A stretch of DNA of 64,000 nt from Athripsodes cinereus (lineage: Eukaryota > Arthropoda > Insecta > Trichoptera > Leptoceridae), in the NCBI GenBank assembly GCA_947579605.1, contig OX388313.1:2232001-2296000 (forward strand). The letters run 5' to 3'. Positions 10,852 to 21,260 of this stretch are shown piece by piece; position 1 is the first letter of the stretch; the number at the start of each line of letters is the position of its first letter. The translations under genes were made by a program, and so were the position numbers. Under the pieces are notes generated by a model. That model saw nothing but the letters and a program-made list of their open reading frames with translations. It searched no databases and was not told where the DNA came from.

Positions 10852-11066
10852 ATTTTAATAAATAAAATATAAAAAGATATTATTGAGCACTGTTTAATCT
10901 CCACTATGTTAGGTTTAATACCGAACGTTTTCGCCTATACTTGTAGGCATCTTCAGGGAAACTACAGATGCCTACAAGTATAGGCGAAAACGTTCGGTAT
11001 TAAACCTAACATAGTGGAGATTAAACAGTGCTCAATAATATCTTTTTATATTTTATTTATTAAAAT
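10852..11066. repeat. Perfect palindrome, 101-bp arms, 13-bp loop
   Basis: Arms at 10852-10952 and 10966-11066 are perfect inverse complements by eye. The loop is TCAGGGAAACTAC. The left arm read on the minus strand contains a hammerhead-ribozyme-like core that extends into the loop. Perfect identity implies a recent inverted duplication by template switching, a foldback element, or a library or assembly artefact. Confidence 0.9.
10929..10956 (-). ncRNA. Hammerhead-ribozyme-like core A
   Basis: Minus strand reads CTGAAGA, T, GCCTA, CAAGTA, TAGGC, GAAA. This fits the conserved hammerhead core CUGANGA - stem II - GAAA, with a perfect 5-bp stem II. It is followed by ACGTTCGGTA. Small type-I hammerheads of this kind are known from Penelope-like retroelements. 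I cannot establish full stems I and III, so activity is unproven. Similar but weaker cores occur at 19907-19937, 54041-54071 and 59019-59044. Confidence 0.5.
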
Positions 11067-12592
11067 TAAAAATGGATTTCCACAGCGTAAACACAAAAAC
11101 TCTTGAATTATTAATGAATTTGATGTTTTCATATTATGATAATAATCATTAGTACAGTCTGAATATTTGTCATATAAATAAACCTTCCGGTTTTCTAAGC
11201 TCTATCTTCTTTGACAATGTGTAATTTTACGATTACAAAATATAGATTAGTTAAGAGTTTCATATATTTTATTTCAAGGGACGGAGTTTGACAACGTCTT
11301 TTGAAATCCAGGACTTTTTTAAGTTATCAAAATTATAAAACATTCTTTTTGACCATGCACTGTTAGTAAAGAAAATCATTTTCAGAAATGATAAACAAAT
11401 ATGTTCATTTATTTTATCCTAAGACAATTATTTTGATCGAAAAATAGAGGCTATAAATTTAATATACTAAAAAAACTAGATACATTATTAACTCATCAAA
11501 TTGTTATGAAAAAACAAGAGTAAAAAATTATAGAAAGTATGTAATAATTCTGGTAAAAATTTGTAAATATGATATTATGTGCAGATAATATCACATACGT
11601 ACTAGATATATGCGAGCTTTTTTTATCATAAAAACATGATAATATTTTCTTATCCAATATTTATTTTACATTTATCGTTGTAATAATACACATACCTATT
11701 ACTACTGAAAAGCCTTAAGCCATTTTTGTTTTTCTCGTTTTAATAAAAATATATTTTTTATTTTATATTCAACAAATAATACATTATAGTTAAGTAGGAA
11801 CATTGTTATATTGGATGTTTGTTTTTTAAATAGTTTCTTGTACTCTAAGTCATTATTAATAAATTAAAGAATACAAAATTGTTTATAAATAAAGATGTAC
11901 CTACCTATATATTTGTTTATGAATGGTATTTTACATTTAGTACTACTTGTATTTTTTTTATATCACATTAGTTATTATGTGTATAAGTAACATAAATAAT
12001 AAACACCAATAAATGAATTGTATGTGCCTATATGTATATATCTTGTAAATGGCAGTCTTGACCGTAAATAGAATGGTAAATAAAATATATAATAACAATA
12101 AAAAATTGCATTAAGATTTGCATGTTCTGTTTCTATATAATAAACAAAAAAGTCGTAGAAAAATATCGAAATAATTTTTTCTCACCGTATATAAAATACA
12201 AAAACAGTGGTAAAGATCATCATATAAAATGACTTTTTTAACTAATTTGAGAGTCTGTTTTCTACAACATATAAAGTAAAAATAGAATCCTGATAATAAA
12301 AGACCGTGTGGCAAACCATGTAATTTAAATTTGCACCATTTGTCTGCCAATAATATTGTCTACCTCACAGGATTTCATCATACGAATGGGTGTTATTAAT
12401 TGATCCATGTCGTTACGGCATCTCTCACAATACTGAAGCAATCAGCTGATCCAAGTTAAATATGTTTCAGCGTTTAGAAAAAGCTTTTTAATATTATTAT
12501 TTTTATGCTTCTGTAAAGTAAGAAGACAAGTTCTTTTCTCGATACAAGTAATAAATATACCAACTTATAATAATAATACCTAATGCTAACAA
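11067..12592. other. AT-rich DNA, nothing recognised
   Basis: Only chance ORFs (for example minus 12350-12111) without domain features. Confidence 0.45.
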
Positions 12593-13266
12593 CATAACAA
12601 TCTGTATCTCATTGTCTAGCCTGGGGCGAACGAAACATGCCTTGAGGCAAAACATGAATGATTAGTGTAGAAAAGCTCGTAATACTCGAGCTTTAGCACC
12701 CCCTACCCTCTTCTCTCCCATCGTCTTCTTTTACTTGTTAACAAATATCATGTTGTTATTATTATTAATAATATTAAAACTTTTTGAAAAAAATATTATT
12801 TTCAGAGAATGAATAACAGAAGGAAAAATAGACCCTTCAATCTACTTTGAAATATCTTGTCGTGACATACTGAGAACTTTTTGCAGTATATTATGTAGGT
12901 ACGTTGATATTGTGTAAGTTTTGTCATTCCATGTAATAAGTTTTCTGAAGATATTTAATAAATAATACTAATTAGAGACACTGCTAATTTCAACCTACAT
13001 GAGTTCAATAATCACTCCTTGTGGTCAGTTTTTCGGTGCTAACTCATCATCAATGAGTAAATAATAACATCTGAATGTGTTTTTTTAATTGTTATTTCTA
13101 CTTAATACACAACAAAAATGAGTTATCACAACGTTCCAAATGCCAAAATAAAATAAAATATTGACGAATTATAAAATTTCCTTTTCTGTAAATAAATGTT
13201 TTGATTCTTATTATTTTAAATGATAATTATTTTTTTTATTGTGTTTTAACTAGTAAGAATGTAATA
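12593..13266 (+). repeat. 674-bp direct repeat flanking the Gypsy element, left copy
   Basis: From CATAACAATCTGTATCTC to AAGAATGTAATA this segment is repeated at 16637-17310 with no difference noticed by eye. It is unrelated to the LTRs. It carries no ORF or TE signature that I recognise. The copies abut the outer LTR ends exactly. Confidence 0.9.
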
Positions 13267-13563
13267 TGTATACTGGGTCAAGTATAACAATATTAGGTTC
13301 TTTTTGAATAACGACACGTATTTTTATATTTACACAATATATTCAATAAATAATCCCTATTATAATTTGTCGAACACAATTTGTCAAAACACGCAGCCTA
13401 ACAGTGCAAGTCAAGGTTCTATCAATTAATGAGCGTCGTTCTCAATAGGTGGCTAACCTATATAGGCAGTAGCGTATTGCTACTCAGTCATTATCTTTGC
13501 TTAGCTTGTAAACAAGTCTAAAGGTCAATGTACAGGTGCAGTGTACAAAGTTCATACACTACA
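13267..13563 (-). repeat. 3' LTR of the Gypsy-type element
   Basis: 297 bp, TG..CA ends on the minus strand, apparently identical to 16340-16636. Confidence 0.92.
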
Positions 13564-13580
13564 CTCTCCCCTCACAATCT
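13564..13580 (-). other. Polypurine tract of the Gypsy-type element
   Basis: Minus strand ..GTGAGGGGAGAG immediately precedes the 3' LTR. It is the expected plus-strand primer site. Confidence 0.7.
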
Positions 13581-13862
13581 TGAAAAACCTTACTATTCTA
13601 CATATTCCAATCTTTATACAATTCTATGCGAGTGACTGTGTTCTCTACTTATTTCATGATTCTATATAAACAAGACAAACATTATAAATACATCACGCAG
13701 ACAAGTTCTTCCTTCTGTCCAGGGCCACCAGATGAAGTCTTCCACCAGCCTAAGTCCTGGGTCTCAGCTGTCCCCGCCAATGGCTTCCAATCTGACCTGA
13801 AAAATTCAGAACCGGTGAGAGCTTTGCCTTCAAACAGGGGGAGGGGACCTAAACTCCTACTA

Positions 13863-16079
13863 TTAATCAGAGGGACTGTCATCCCAATGCACAGATCTCA
13901 CATCTATCCGATCCATATGTCTCTTCCAGAGCTGACCAGTACCTTTGATTCTAATAAGAAAAGTTGTATTGCCTAATACCTTTTCAATTTTACCTAAAAC
14001 CATCTTTTCACTTCTGAGATCTTTGACAAGTACTGATGTACCCAAATTAAATTCCTTTTTCCTCCCCGAGACAAATTTCAAACCCCTGGAACTATCTTTA
14101 CAAGTTTCCATATTTACATACCTTTTCTCATATCTATACCTATTTAAACATTTACATCCATTGTTATTCCGCTTTTTCACTAAATTCTTAACTATATTCT
14201 CAATGTCTATATTAAAATTAACCCAATAAAAATAACTTCTAACAAATGATTTCATTTTCCCAATAACTGAATAATTTTTACACAAATAATTTATCACAAT
14301 ACCTTTAACTGATTCCGGAATAACAATTCTATCTCTGTAGAATAAATAATCCTTGTACACAGTCAAATGTTCTTTCACATTAAACAACTTCGCAATAGAT
14401 TCATTTAACTGTCTTTTGCACGGCCAATTATTTTTTTCCACATATTTAACAACTTTTTCCAATGTATAATCACTTTTACTTCTCTCTAAAATTAATTTCG
14501 AATTAAAACTATTATTTTTATTTACAAAATCTAATTTTTGTTGTTTCACATTACACGCAAGCGATGCGTTCGCACTGAAATTCGGAATATTTTCAATGGA
14601 CTTACATGCAACAATATTGTTTAATTCACTGCCTTCCGTGCTATGTACTTTGTACCCTATATTATACCTACGCATAAAATCTGTACCCAATATTATTTTA
14701 TTCCCGCTCTCTGTTACAACAAATTTAATATTTTTTTCCATTCCATTATGATTTATTTTACAATGTTTAATACCTAACACATTCAAACTGTGCCCGCTAT
14801 ACGTAGATAAATTAATTTCATCACACTTCTCTATTATATTATTTTCGTTGAATATTTCTTGCAATTTTTGAATAGATATACAGCTAATATTCGCTCCCGA
14901 ATCTAAAATACATTCAACATTTTTATTCTCAATTCTTACATTTAATTTTATAAAATCGTTTTCGGTGTCTTGCGAATTATAAATACCTTGTATCTTATAA
15001 CAATTTTCACTCAAATGCCCTTTAGATCTACATTTTCTACAAAAAAATTCTCTATTAAATTTACATTCACTTTTATAGTGATTTCCCTTACAAATAAAAC
15101 ATGAAACATTTTTATTATGCTTATACCTACTCGTATTTACATTTGAATTTAACCTTGAAAATTTTGACGGTCGATTATTTTTCTTATAATCTGTATCTGT
15201 ACTACTTGAACTACTGAAATTATTATTGTTTCGCCTGGAAATCTGGCTAATTTCTTCAAAATTTTCTTCCTCTTTTTCTATTTTTCTCTCTAGTATGTGC
15301 TCATAACTAGAAGCCAAAGCAACTGCTTCGTTCAAAGATACCCTATCTTTATCACATTTCAAGAATAACTGCTGTTTAATCTCTTTATTTCTAATTCCGA
15401 TTATAAACAAATCTTTTATATTACTTTCTAATCTAGTACCAAACTCACAATTTATACTTAATTCTCTTAATCTTAAGGCAAAATCTTTAACATTTTCCGA
15501 ATGACCTTGAGTAGCCTTGAAAAAAATTTCACGCGACTCAAATACACTTTTTTCCTCTTTAAAATAACCATTAAATAACTGAATCAACTCTTTATAAGAC
15601 TGTTTTTCCACAGAAGCTGGAAAACACAGATCAGACAGTAGTTTGAAACTGCCTTGGGACAATGATGTTATGAAGAAAGCACGCTTCTTCACATCAGTCC
15701 AACTTTCATCATTCAATAATAAGGCGTTCTCCCACCTTGTCCTGTAAGAAGGCCAACTCATTGTCTTGTGACAAAACGGCTCTAAACTTCTCGAAGTCAT
15801 TTCGGAAAATACCACAAGCAACAACAACCAAGAATAAAAAATAGACTTAGCTGATGAGAGTCTCCTCCAATCGCCCCGGTCTTCTGGATTTCCTTGCAAC
15901 TGCAATGGACTCCGCCTGGCTGACTTGCAAGACTTCTCCTCTCTCCTGGCTTCCTGGATCCACCAACTGGCTCCGCCTGGATGCTGGGTGACTCCTGTCT
16001 CCCTATGCTGCCTGCACCTTGCCTCAAACTGGCTCCTGAGACTTCCTGTCTCCCTGCTGCTACCTGCAACCTTGTCCAA
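13863..16079 (-). CDS. Gag-protease-partial integrase polyprotein of an RT-less Gypsy element
   Basis: An intact 738-codon frame. The likely Gag start is M94 (ATG 15800-15798, MTSRSLEPF), because upstream codons run through a 50-bp tandem repeat. Order: a retrotransposon Gag domain (about 94-270, with SWTDVKKRAFFITSL and DFALRLREL); two zinc knuckles near 325-360 (CFICKGNHYKSEC, which is one residue short, and the canonical CRKCRSKGHLSENC); a retropepsin (LDSGANIS near 393, ILGTDF near 458); an integrase zinc-binding-like region (about 560-630, YRDRIVIPESVKG, RSYFYWV) whose usual His and Cys residues are lost; and a GPY/F-like integrase C-terminus (EKMVLGKIEKVLG, WKRHMDRI). RT, RNase H and the integrase DDE core are absent, yet the frame is uninterrupted. 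It could supply Gag particles; RT must come from a relative. Functionality is inference. Confidence 0.85.
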   Translation of the reverse strand: MDKVAGSSRETGSLRSQFEARCRQHRETGVTQHPGGASWWIQEARREEKSCKSARRSPLQLQGNPEDRGDWRRLSSAKSIFYSWLLLLVVFSEMTSRSLEPFCHKTMSWPSYRTRWENALLLNDESWTDVKKRAFFITSLSQGSFKLLSDLCFPASVEKQSYKELIQLFNGYFKEEKSVFESREIFFKATQGHSENVKDFALRLRELSINCEFGTRLESNIKDLFIIGIRNKEIKQQLFLKCDKDRVSLNEAVALASSYEHILERKIEKEEENFEEISQISRRNNNNFSSSSSTDTDYKKNNRPSKFSRLNSNVNTSRYKHNKNVSCFICKGNHYKSECKFNREFFCRKCRSKGHLSENCYKIQGIYNSQDTENDFIKLNVRIENKNVECILDSGANISCISIQKLQEIFNENNIIEKCDEINLSTYSGHSLNVLGIKHCKINHNGMEKNIKFVVTESGNKIILGTDFMRRYNIGYKVHSTEGSELNNIVACKSIENIPNFSANASLACNVKQQKLDFVNKNNSFNSKLILERSKSDYTLEKVVKYVEKNNWPCKRQLNESIAKLFNVKEHLTVYKDYLFYRDRIVIPESVKGIVINYLCKNYSVIGKMKSFVRSYFYWVNFNIDIENIVKNLVKKRNNNGCKCLNRYRYEKRYVNMETCKDSSRGLKFVSGRKKEFNLGTSVLVKDLRSEKMVLGKIEKVLGNTTFLIRIKGTGQLWKRHMDRIDVRSVHWDDSPSD

Positions 16080-16210
16080 CTGGCTCTTGAGACTCCTGTC
16101 TCCCTGCTGCTACCTGCAACCTTGCCCAACTGGCTTCTGAGACTCCTGTCTCTTTGCTGCTACCTGCACTGCTGGCTGATCTGGCTTTGGAGACTCCTGC
16201 CTCCTTTCTA
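15960..16210. repeat. 50-bp tandem repeat in the Gypsy leader / Gag upstream region
   Basis: About five units with TCCCTGCTGCTACCTGCAAC at 16051 and 16101, TCTTTGCTGC at 16151, and diverged units to the left. Period 50 bp, so successive units shift frame and produce overlapping minus-strand ORFs rich in VAAGRQE-type peptides. Confidence 0.75.
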
Positions 16211-16321
16211 CTCCTGTAGACTGCCTTACAACTCTTTTTTCCCGCGTACCGCCGACAAAACTTTCGGCGCGCAAAAAAAAGACTATTGTTGTATGTTTAC
16301 GACAATATTATTCACGAACTA

Positions 16322-16334
16322 CCGAACTGCGCCA
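16322..16334 (-). other. Putative primer-binding site of the Gypsy-type element
   Basis: Minus strand TGGCGCAGTTCGG lies 5 bases inside the 5' LTR. TGGCGCAGTCGG-type sites prime from serine tRNA in the 297/17.6 group. The extra T and the offset make this tentative. Confidence 0.5.
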
Positions 16335-16339
16335 CGTAT

Positions 16340-16636
16340 TGTATACTGGGTCAAGTATAACAATATTAGGTTCTTTTTGAATAACGACACGTATTTTTAT
16401 ATTTACACAATATATTCAATAAATAATCCCTATTATAATTTGTCGAACACAATTTGTCAAAACACGCAGCCTAACAGTGCAAGTCAAGGTTCTATCAATT
16501 AATGAGCGTCGTTCTCAATAGGTGGCTAACCTATATAGGCAGTAGCGTATTGCTACTCAGTCATTATCTTTGCTTAGCTTGTAAACAAGTCTAAAGGTCA
16601 ATGTACAGGTGCAGTGTACAAAGTTCATACACTACA
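16340..16636 (-). repeat. 5' LTR of the Gypsy-type element
   Basis: 297 bp, apparently identical to 13267-13563. Confidence 0.92.
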
Positions 16637-17310
16637 CATAACAATCTGTATCTCATTGTCTAGCCTGGGGCGAACGAAACATGCCTTGAGGCAAAACATG
16701 AATGATTAGTGTAGAAAAGCTCGTAATACTCGAGCTTTAGCACCCCCTACCCTCTTCTCTCCCATCGTCTTCTTTTACTTGTTAACAAATATCATGTTGT
16801 TATTATTATTAATAATATTAAAACTTTTTGAAAAAAATATTATTTTCAGAGAATGAATAACAGAAGGAAAAATAGACCCTTCAATCTACTTTGAAATATC
16901 TTGTCGTGACATACTGAGAACTTTTTGCAGTATATTATGTAGGTACGTTGATATTGTGTAAGTTTTGTCATTCCATGTAATAAGTTTTCTGAAGATATTT
17001 AATAAATAATACTAATTAGAGACACTGCTAATTTCAACCTACATGAGTTCAATAATCACTCCTTGTGGTCAGTTTTTCGGTGCTAACTCATCATCAATGA
17101 GTAAATAATAACATCTGAATGTGTTTTTTTAATTGTTATTTCTACTTAATACACAACAAAAATGAGTTATCACAACGTTCCAAATGCCAAAATAAAATAA
17201 AATATTGACGAATTATAAAATTTCCTTTTCTGTAAATAAATGTTTTGATTCTTATTATTTTAAATGATAATTATTTTTTTTATTGTGTTTTAACTAGTAA
17301 GAATGTAATA
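16637..17310 (+). repeat. 674-bp direct repeat flanking the Gypsy element, right copy
   Basis: Same sequence as 12593-13266, starting immediately after the 5' LTR and ending at ..GAATGTAATA. Unique sequence (TTCATAGC..) follows. Confidence 0.9.
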
Positions 17311-17835
17311 TTCATAGCAATTTTTTTAAATACTTATTACCTAGATGTAAATTTATTTTATTCTTCACTGCCCATTGGTTACAATATTATAAATCAACAC
17401 AAAGTATTTTAAAATTATCAGTTTAACAATTCAATACGCAGGGAGCAAGTTTATCGCTAGTCTGCGATGTCTTTAACTACCAATTTACACTTACGTCTAT
17501 AAACAAAATAATATACAACGATTTTTTGTCAAAATTACAACAAAGTTTGACGATTATTGTATGTTATTATATGAAATTGTATGTCACAACGTAGGATCCT
17601 AACCACTAAACGATGTCATCATGCATCATGAACAGTTAAGATTGAATAAATAAATATTAATAATTTTCCGCTTTCCATCCAATATATGAGCGATTAAGCG
17701 ACAAACTAATTAAGACGTCAAAACTTTGACTAAACCATTAACAAATAAGTAAATAAAAAAAATAGACGAAGTCAAGTTTGCAAAATGAATTCAAGTATAA
17801 AACACATTTGTCTCAAAGGACGCTGTCTGGTATTA
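17311..17835. other. AT-rich DNA, nothing recognised
   Basis: No coding or repeat signal seen before the SINE tail at 17838. Confidence 0.4.
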
Positions 17836-17837
17836 AC

Positions 17838-17938
17838 TACTACTACTACTACTACTATACCATCACGGCATATCCCACAAGTGGGGTAGCCAGCAGACCA
17901 GCTGCATATAAAACATGCAAGCTGTCTTCTCTGTGCCA
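17838..17938 (-). mobile_element. SINE, RTE-tailed family (best-preserved 3' part)
   Basis: Plus-strand order is (TAC)n, CATCACGGCATATCCCACA, GTGGGGTAGCCAGCAGACC, GCTGCATATAAAACATGC, TGTCTTCTCTGTGCC. Read on the minus strand it ends CTACCCC..GTGGGATATGCCGTGATGGTATAG(TAG)n. The block parallels the end of the RTE LINE at 39283-39773 (CTACCCC..GAGGGAAGCGGCGTGATGGTATG). Tail sharing suggests mobilisation by that LINE; this is inference. Confidence 0.65.
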
Positions 17939-19382
17939 ATATATTGTATTGTCTGTATTATTGTATAAGTCTGGTATTAAAAAAACACTATTTATTTAAG
18001 ATACCCAAGTTGATAAGTATCTACATATATTTATGTTAAATATATTAGATTATGGGGCAACTCTTTGAATATATCTAACAGAATTTTCAATAGGTGAATA
18101 TATTTTGTAAAAGATACGGTTCGGAACAAAAGGTTTTATATTTTATTAAAAATAAAATAGAGATTTCTATGTCATCCTGAGACACTTTTGAAACATAAGT
18201 TTAATCCATCGGACGTAAAAATCAAGATAAAACTGAAAAGAAAAAAAAAGGCAGACAAAAAGGATTTTACGTAAACGGAGAGGAAGAAATAAAAGTTTGG
18301 AAGAATTCGAGATAAACATAAAATATGGATGTATTTTTTTTTATCAATAAACACATATACACATACCTTAATATAAAATAGAAGCCTTGTGTAAAAACCT
18401 TTGAACTGAAACAAATATATTTCTGAACCCATAGTAAATTAATGTATGTTGAAAAAAAAATGTGTCAGAATTCATCCCCAGTTTTTCAGTATTAACTAGT
18501 CTATCTCTTTTAACTATTACAAACGGTGTAGCCAGAAGATTAACTTCTTAAAAAAAACATACAAATAACCCGTAATGTGCCATAAAATATTGAAATCTTT
18601 AGGATTGGCAGTTAGACTCATCACTGAATTGGAGATGATTAAACTTCATTTTTCGACATTCAAAAACTTATGAAAAAATAAAAGCTTTTCTATTCTAGAG
18701 ATCCCATTAAAAAGCACCTGTCGCTTTGTGTCTAAATACATCAAAATGTATTGTAAATTTAAAAAAACTGTTTTTTTTTTATGAAATCCTATATTTCAAA
18801 ATAATTCTGTCGGAAAATTTGTGTAGAATTCGCAAATAATTCAGTACAAAGGGAATAGTATAAAATTAAATTGAATATTTTGACGTCAATCGGTTTTTGT
18901 TTGAGACATAAATATACCTCTTTTTCGTTTGTAATATTTAGTGGAAAAGTTTTGGTGAAATCAAAAATTCTTCCGGCTGTAGGGTAACAACTTTTAATTC
19001 GATTCTTCTTTAGATTGAGAGCTTTTAGCGTAGATTTTATGTATGGGCGATTCGTGGACCTGAAAAACTTTTATTTTTTTATATATCTATAATAATAATA
19101 ATAATATATTTTACGAGAGAGATAGTTTGTTGATAAAATATTAATAGGAATAAAACCTTATGCAGTATGGAGAAAAATATGAAACTTTTATTGAAAAGTT
19201 TTTGATATTATTTATTCTTTATCTTTCTTTTCTTATCTATTCTATGTAAAAATGCCATCTTCATTCTATCTATAGATATTCTATTTCTTATAAATAGAAT
19301 GATTTTTGTGACGGCAGAAATATTTATATAGAATATTTCAACACATTCGTTTATATTAAATATGAAATAATTTGAAATAGTT
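17939..19382. other. AT-rich DNA, nothing recognised
   Basis: Chance ORFs only, for example minus 18432-18172, which is hydrophobic, AT-driven and unlikely to be real. Confidence 0.4.
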
Positions 19383-19568
19383 GAGTTCGTCGGTAGCCTG
19401 GGGTAGAGTCTCGGCCTTGTGAACATGGGGTCCGCGGTTCGATACCAGGTGCCGGCAAACTCCCCTTTCACGACACAAGCTTTTAGTAGCTTACTGTGAA
19501 AGGTGTATAAGGTTGTATTTGGGTTTATAACAAAAACCCAGATATATCTTTTTTTAAAAAAAAAAAAA
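19383..19568 (+). mobile_element. tRNA-derived SINE (family T), copy 1
   Basis: The head GAGTTCGTCGGTAGCCTGGG has an A-box-like element. The B box GGTTCGATACC lies at 19436-19446. The body has CCCCTTTCACGACACAAGC and GCTTACTGTGAAAGG, which can partly pair, then a shared stretch ending CCCAGATATATC and a T/A-rich tail to 19568. A second copy with the same head, body and tail lies inverted at 52414-52640. Pol III promoter boxes, fixed ends and an A-rich tail define it as a SINE. Confidence 0.85.
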
Positions 19569-20072
19569 GTTTTACAGAGCTCTCAGCACAGATAAAGTTC
19601 CCCCTTTTCTCTACTTAAATTTTTGATTGTCCTGTGAAATGTGAGGATTCTAAAAGTATCACCAATCATAATTATTCATTGCACAACTTTATAATTTAGT
19701 GTTCAGTTGTCATACCTATTCCGAATTCCATGTTTTTATTGGCACGAAAAGTTTGACCAGCATGTTCAAAACGTGAAGTTTTTCTAATAAATCGAATCTT
19801 TTTGTGATACCACTTTGGAAATTCATTATATTTACATATAATTAAATCATTTTGTAAAACACTATAATTTTAAATTTGAATTTATTTACTTACCTACCTC
19901 AAATGTTTTCGACAAGGCTTCTGCTTGGTATCATCAGGAGTACTAATTATTTAAAGTTCATATATAGTTAGTATGTTTTCTAGTAATAACTTTATACTGA
20001 AGTTTTTCTGCTGGCTACTCAACTGTAATGGTACATAACAAAAAAGTGGTTTAATTTGTCTCATTTCTTATG
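19569..20072. other. AT-rich DNA with a hammerhead-like motif
   Basis: Contains the motif listed at 19907-19937; otherwise nothing recognised. Confidence 0.4.
19907..19937 (-). ncRNA. Hammerhead-ribozyme-like core B
   Basis: Minus strand reads CTGATGA, then 20 nt able to form a CAAG/CTTG stem, then GAAAAC. Core bases are canonical but stem II has mismatches at its base. It probably derives from the same repeat family as core A at 10929-10956. Confidence 0.4.
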
Positions 20073-20110
20073 AGCATGGAGAAGACAACTTGTATTTTTC
20101 CTACATGCAG
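20073..20110 (+). mobile_element. SINE fragment, RTE-tailed family, facing its neighbour
   Basis: GCATGGAGAAGACAACTTGT..CCTACATGCAG is the 5' part of the SINE core in plus orientation. The copy at 20117-20345 is in minus orientation, so the two form an inverted pair about 7 bp apart. Confidence 0.45.
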
Positions 20111-20116
20111 TTAGTT

Positions 20117-20345
20117 TACTACTACTAATTTACCGTCACTTATATCCCGCAATTAGGGTAGCCAACAGACAAGCTGCATCTTATAACAATGCAAGCTATC
20201 TTCTCCGTGCCAAAAATAAAATAAAGTCATCCAGGATGGGTAGTAGTCAACCAAATCGCTGAATTCAACAACACCTGTCTTTTACAGGACAGTAAAAAAC
20301 TTATGAAAATGAATTGGGAACCATTTCTTTGCCGGGTTCTCCACG
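20117..20345 (-). mobile_element. SINE, RTE-tailed family, longer copy
   Basis: (TAC)n tail, CCGTCACTTATATCCCGCAA, TAGGGTAGCCAACAGACAAG and ATCTTCTCCGTGCC follow the family order. Beyond the usual end, CAGGATGGGTAG..TCGCTGAATT..TTTTACAGGACA..GCCGGGTTCTCCAC is shared with 47691-47825 and, weakly, 55960-56090. The full unit is therefore nearer 230-260 bp than 100 bp. Confidence 0.55.
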
Positions 20346-21030
20346 GATAAGTAATTTTACTGATTGTTACTATTGGGATTTTTTTTATGTTATAGATAGG
20401 AAGAAGATATCTAAAATTAGGCTTAATTGAACGTAAAATGAATTTCCCTATCTATATACATATTTATCCATACATTCAATATATTTTCTATATAAGAAAT
20501 GGACCCGTAGTATGCATGAATGCGCATATCGTTTTCTATGAACCATGTAATGAAAATTGTATATGTAGGTAAGGTTTACTTTCTCCGTTGTTAAAGTACA
20601 CTTTGTTTAGGAATATGCGCGTATTTATATAATATGGACAAACATCAGCTATACCTAATCCCTACTTTTGGTTGAAATGTTTTAAAATCAGCGAAATTTA
20701 AATTTCCACCTTTAGAGTGTTCCACATTTTTACTTCAAAAAATTTACACACATATCCCTAAGTTCAAAGATTTGTTTTTTTATACATGTAGTGTATAACT
20801 TGTATATTTATCATATGCTGTAAGTTCACTGACAATCTCGTTTATGGAAAATGATGTGATGATATGAATAACGAATGGAAAGTTTACAAAACAGATGTAT
20901 TTTTTATTTAAAACAATTCTGCTACTACTACCATATAACTTCTATTCGACTGTAACTAAAAGCAAAAAACACGCAGATTATCCTCTACGTGTCAATAAAA
21001 AAATATTTATTTATCGTGTCAAAACCCAAA
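20346..21030. other. AT-rich DNA, nothing recognised
   Basis: No convincing feature. Confidence 0.4.
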
Positions 21031-21034
21031 AAAA

Positions 21035-21260
21035 AAACCCAATCAAACTGATCTCCAGTACTGTGCAAAACGCACAGCAGGTGGAGATGCGTCAAAAATA
21101 TCCTCCATAGTGCATGTGACAGAGCACAATGGACACTCCAACAAGTGTGGCATGGTCTGTGCTGCACCACAGTCACATGCTCCGGATTCGTCCTGTAGGA
21201 AGCTCTATCGTTTTCTATTGTTGCGACAGTTTCCTACACCTGATCTCAGTCGATTAATAA
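21035..21260 (-). mobile_element. LINE C-terminal fragment with CCHC-like motif
   Basis: Minus frame reads SGACDCGAAQTMPHLLECP, then MEDIFDASPPAVRFAQYW and a stop near 21048. C-x-C-x8-H-x4-C is the zinc-knuckle-like motif at the C-terminus of many jockey/R1/CR1-type LINE reverse transcriptases. A stop (TAG) upstream and the missing RT show a 5'-truncated relic. Confidence 0.6.

Larger units (their letters stand above)
13267..16636 (-). mobile_element. Non-autonomous Gypsy-type LTR retrotransposon lacking RT
   Basis: Two 297-bp LTRs (13267-13563 and 16340-16636) begin TGTAGTGTATG and end TATACA on the minus strand, and look identical. A purine tract (GTGAGGGGAGAG, minus, ending 13564) precedes the 3' LTR. 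A primer-binding-like TGGCGCAGTTCGG (minus, 16334-16322) follows the 5' LTR; it resembles the serine-tRNA complement, with one extra T. The single ORF joins gag, protease and integrase ends without reverse transcriptase, RNase H or an integrase catalytic core. No short matching target duplication is seen; instead the element lies between 674-bp repeats. Confidence 0.92.

Noticed and set aside
19383..19460. Functional tRNA gene
   Set aside because: The same unit with body and tail occurs at 52414-52640, so it is a SINE.
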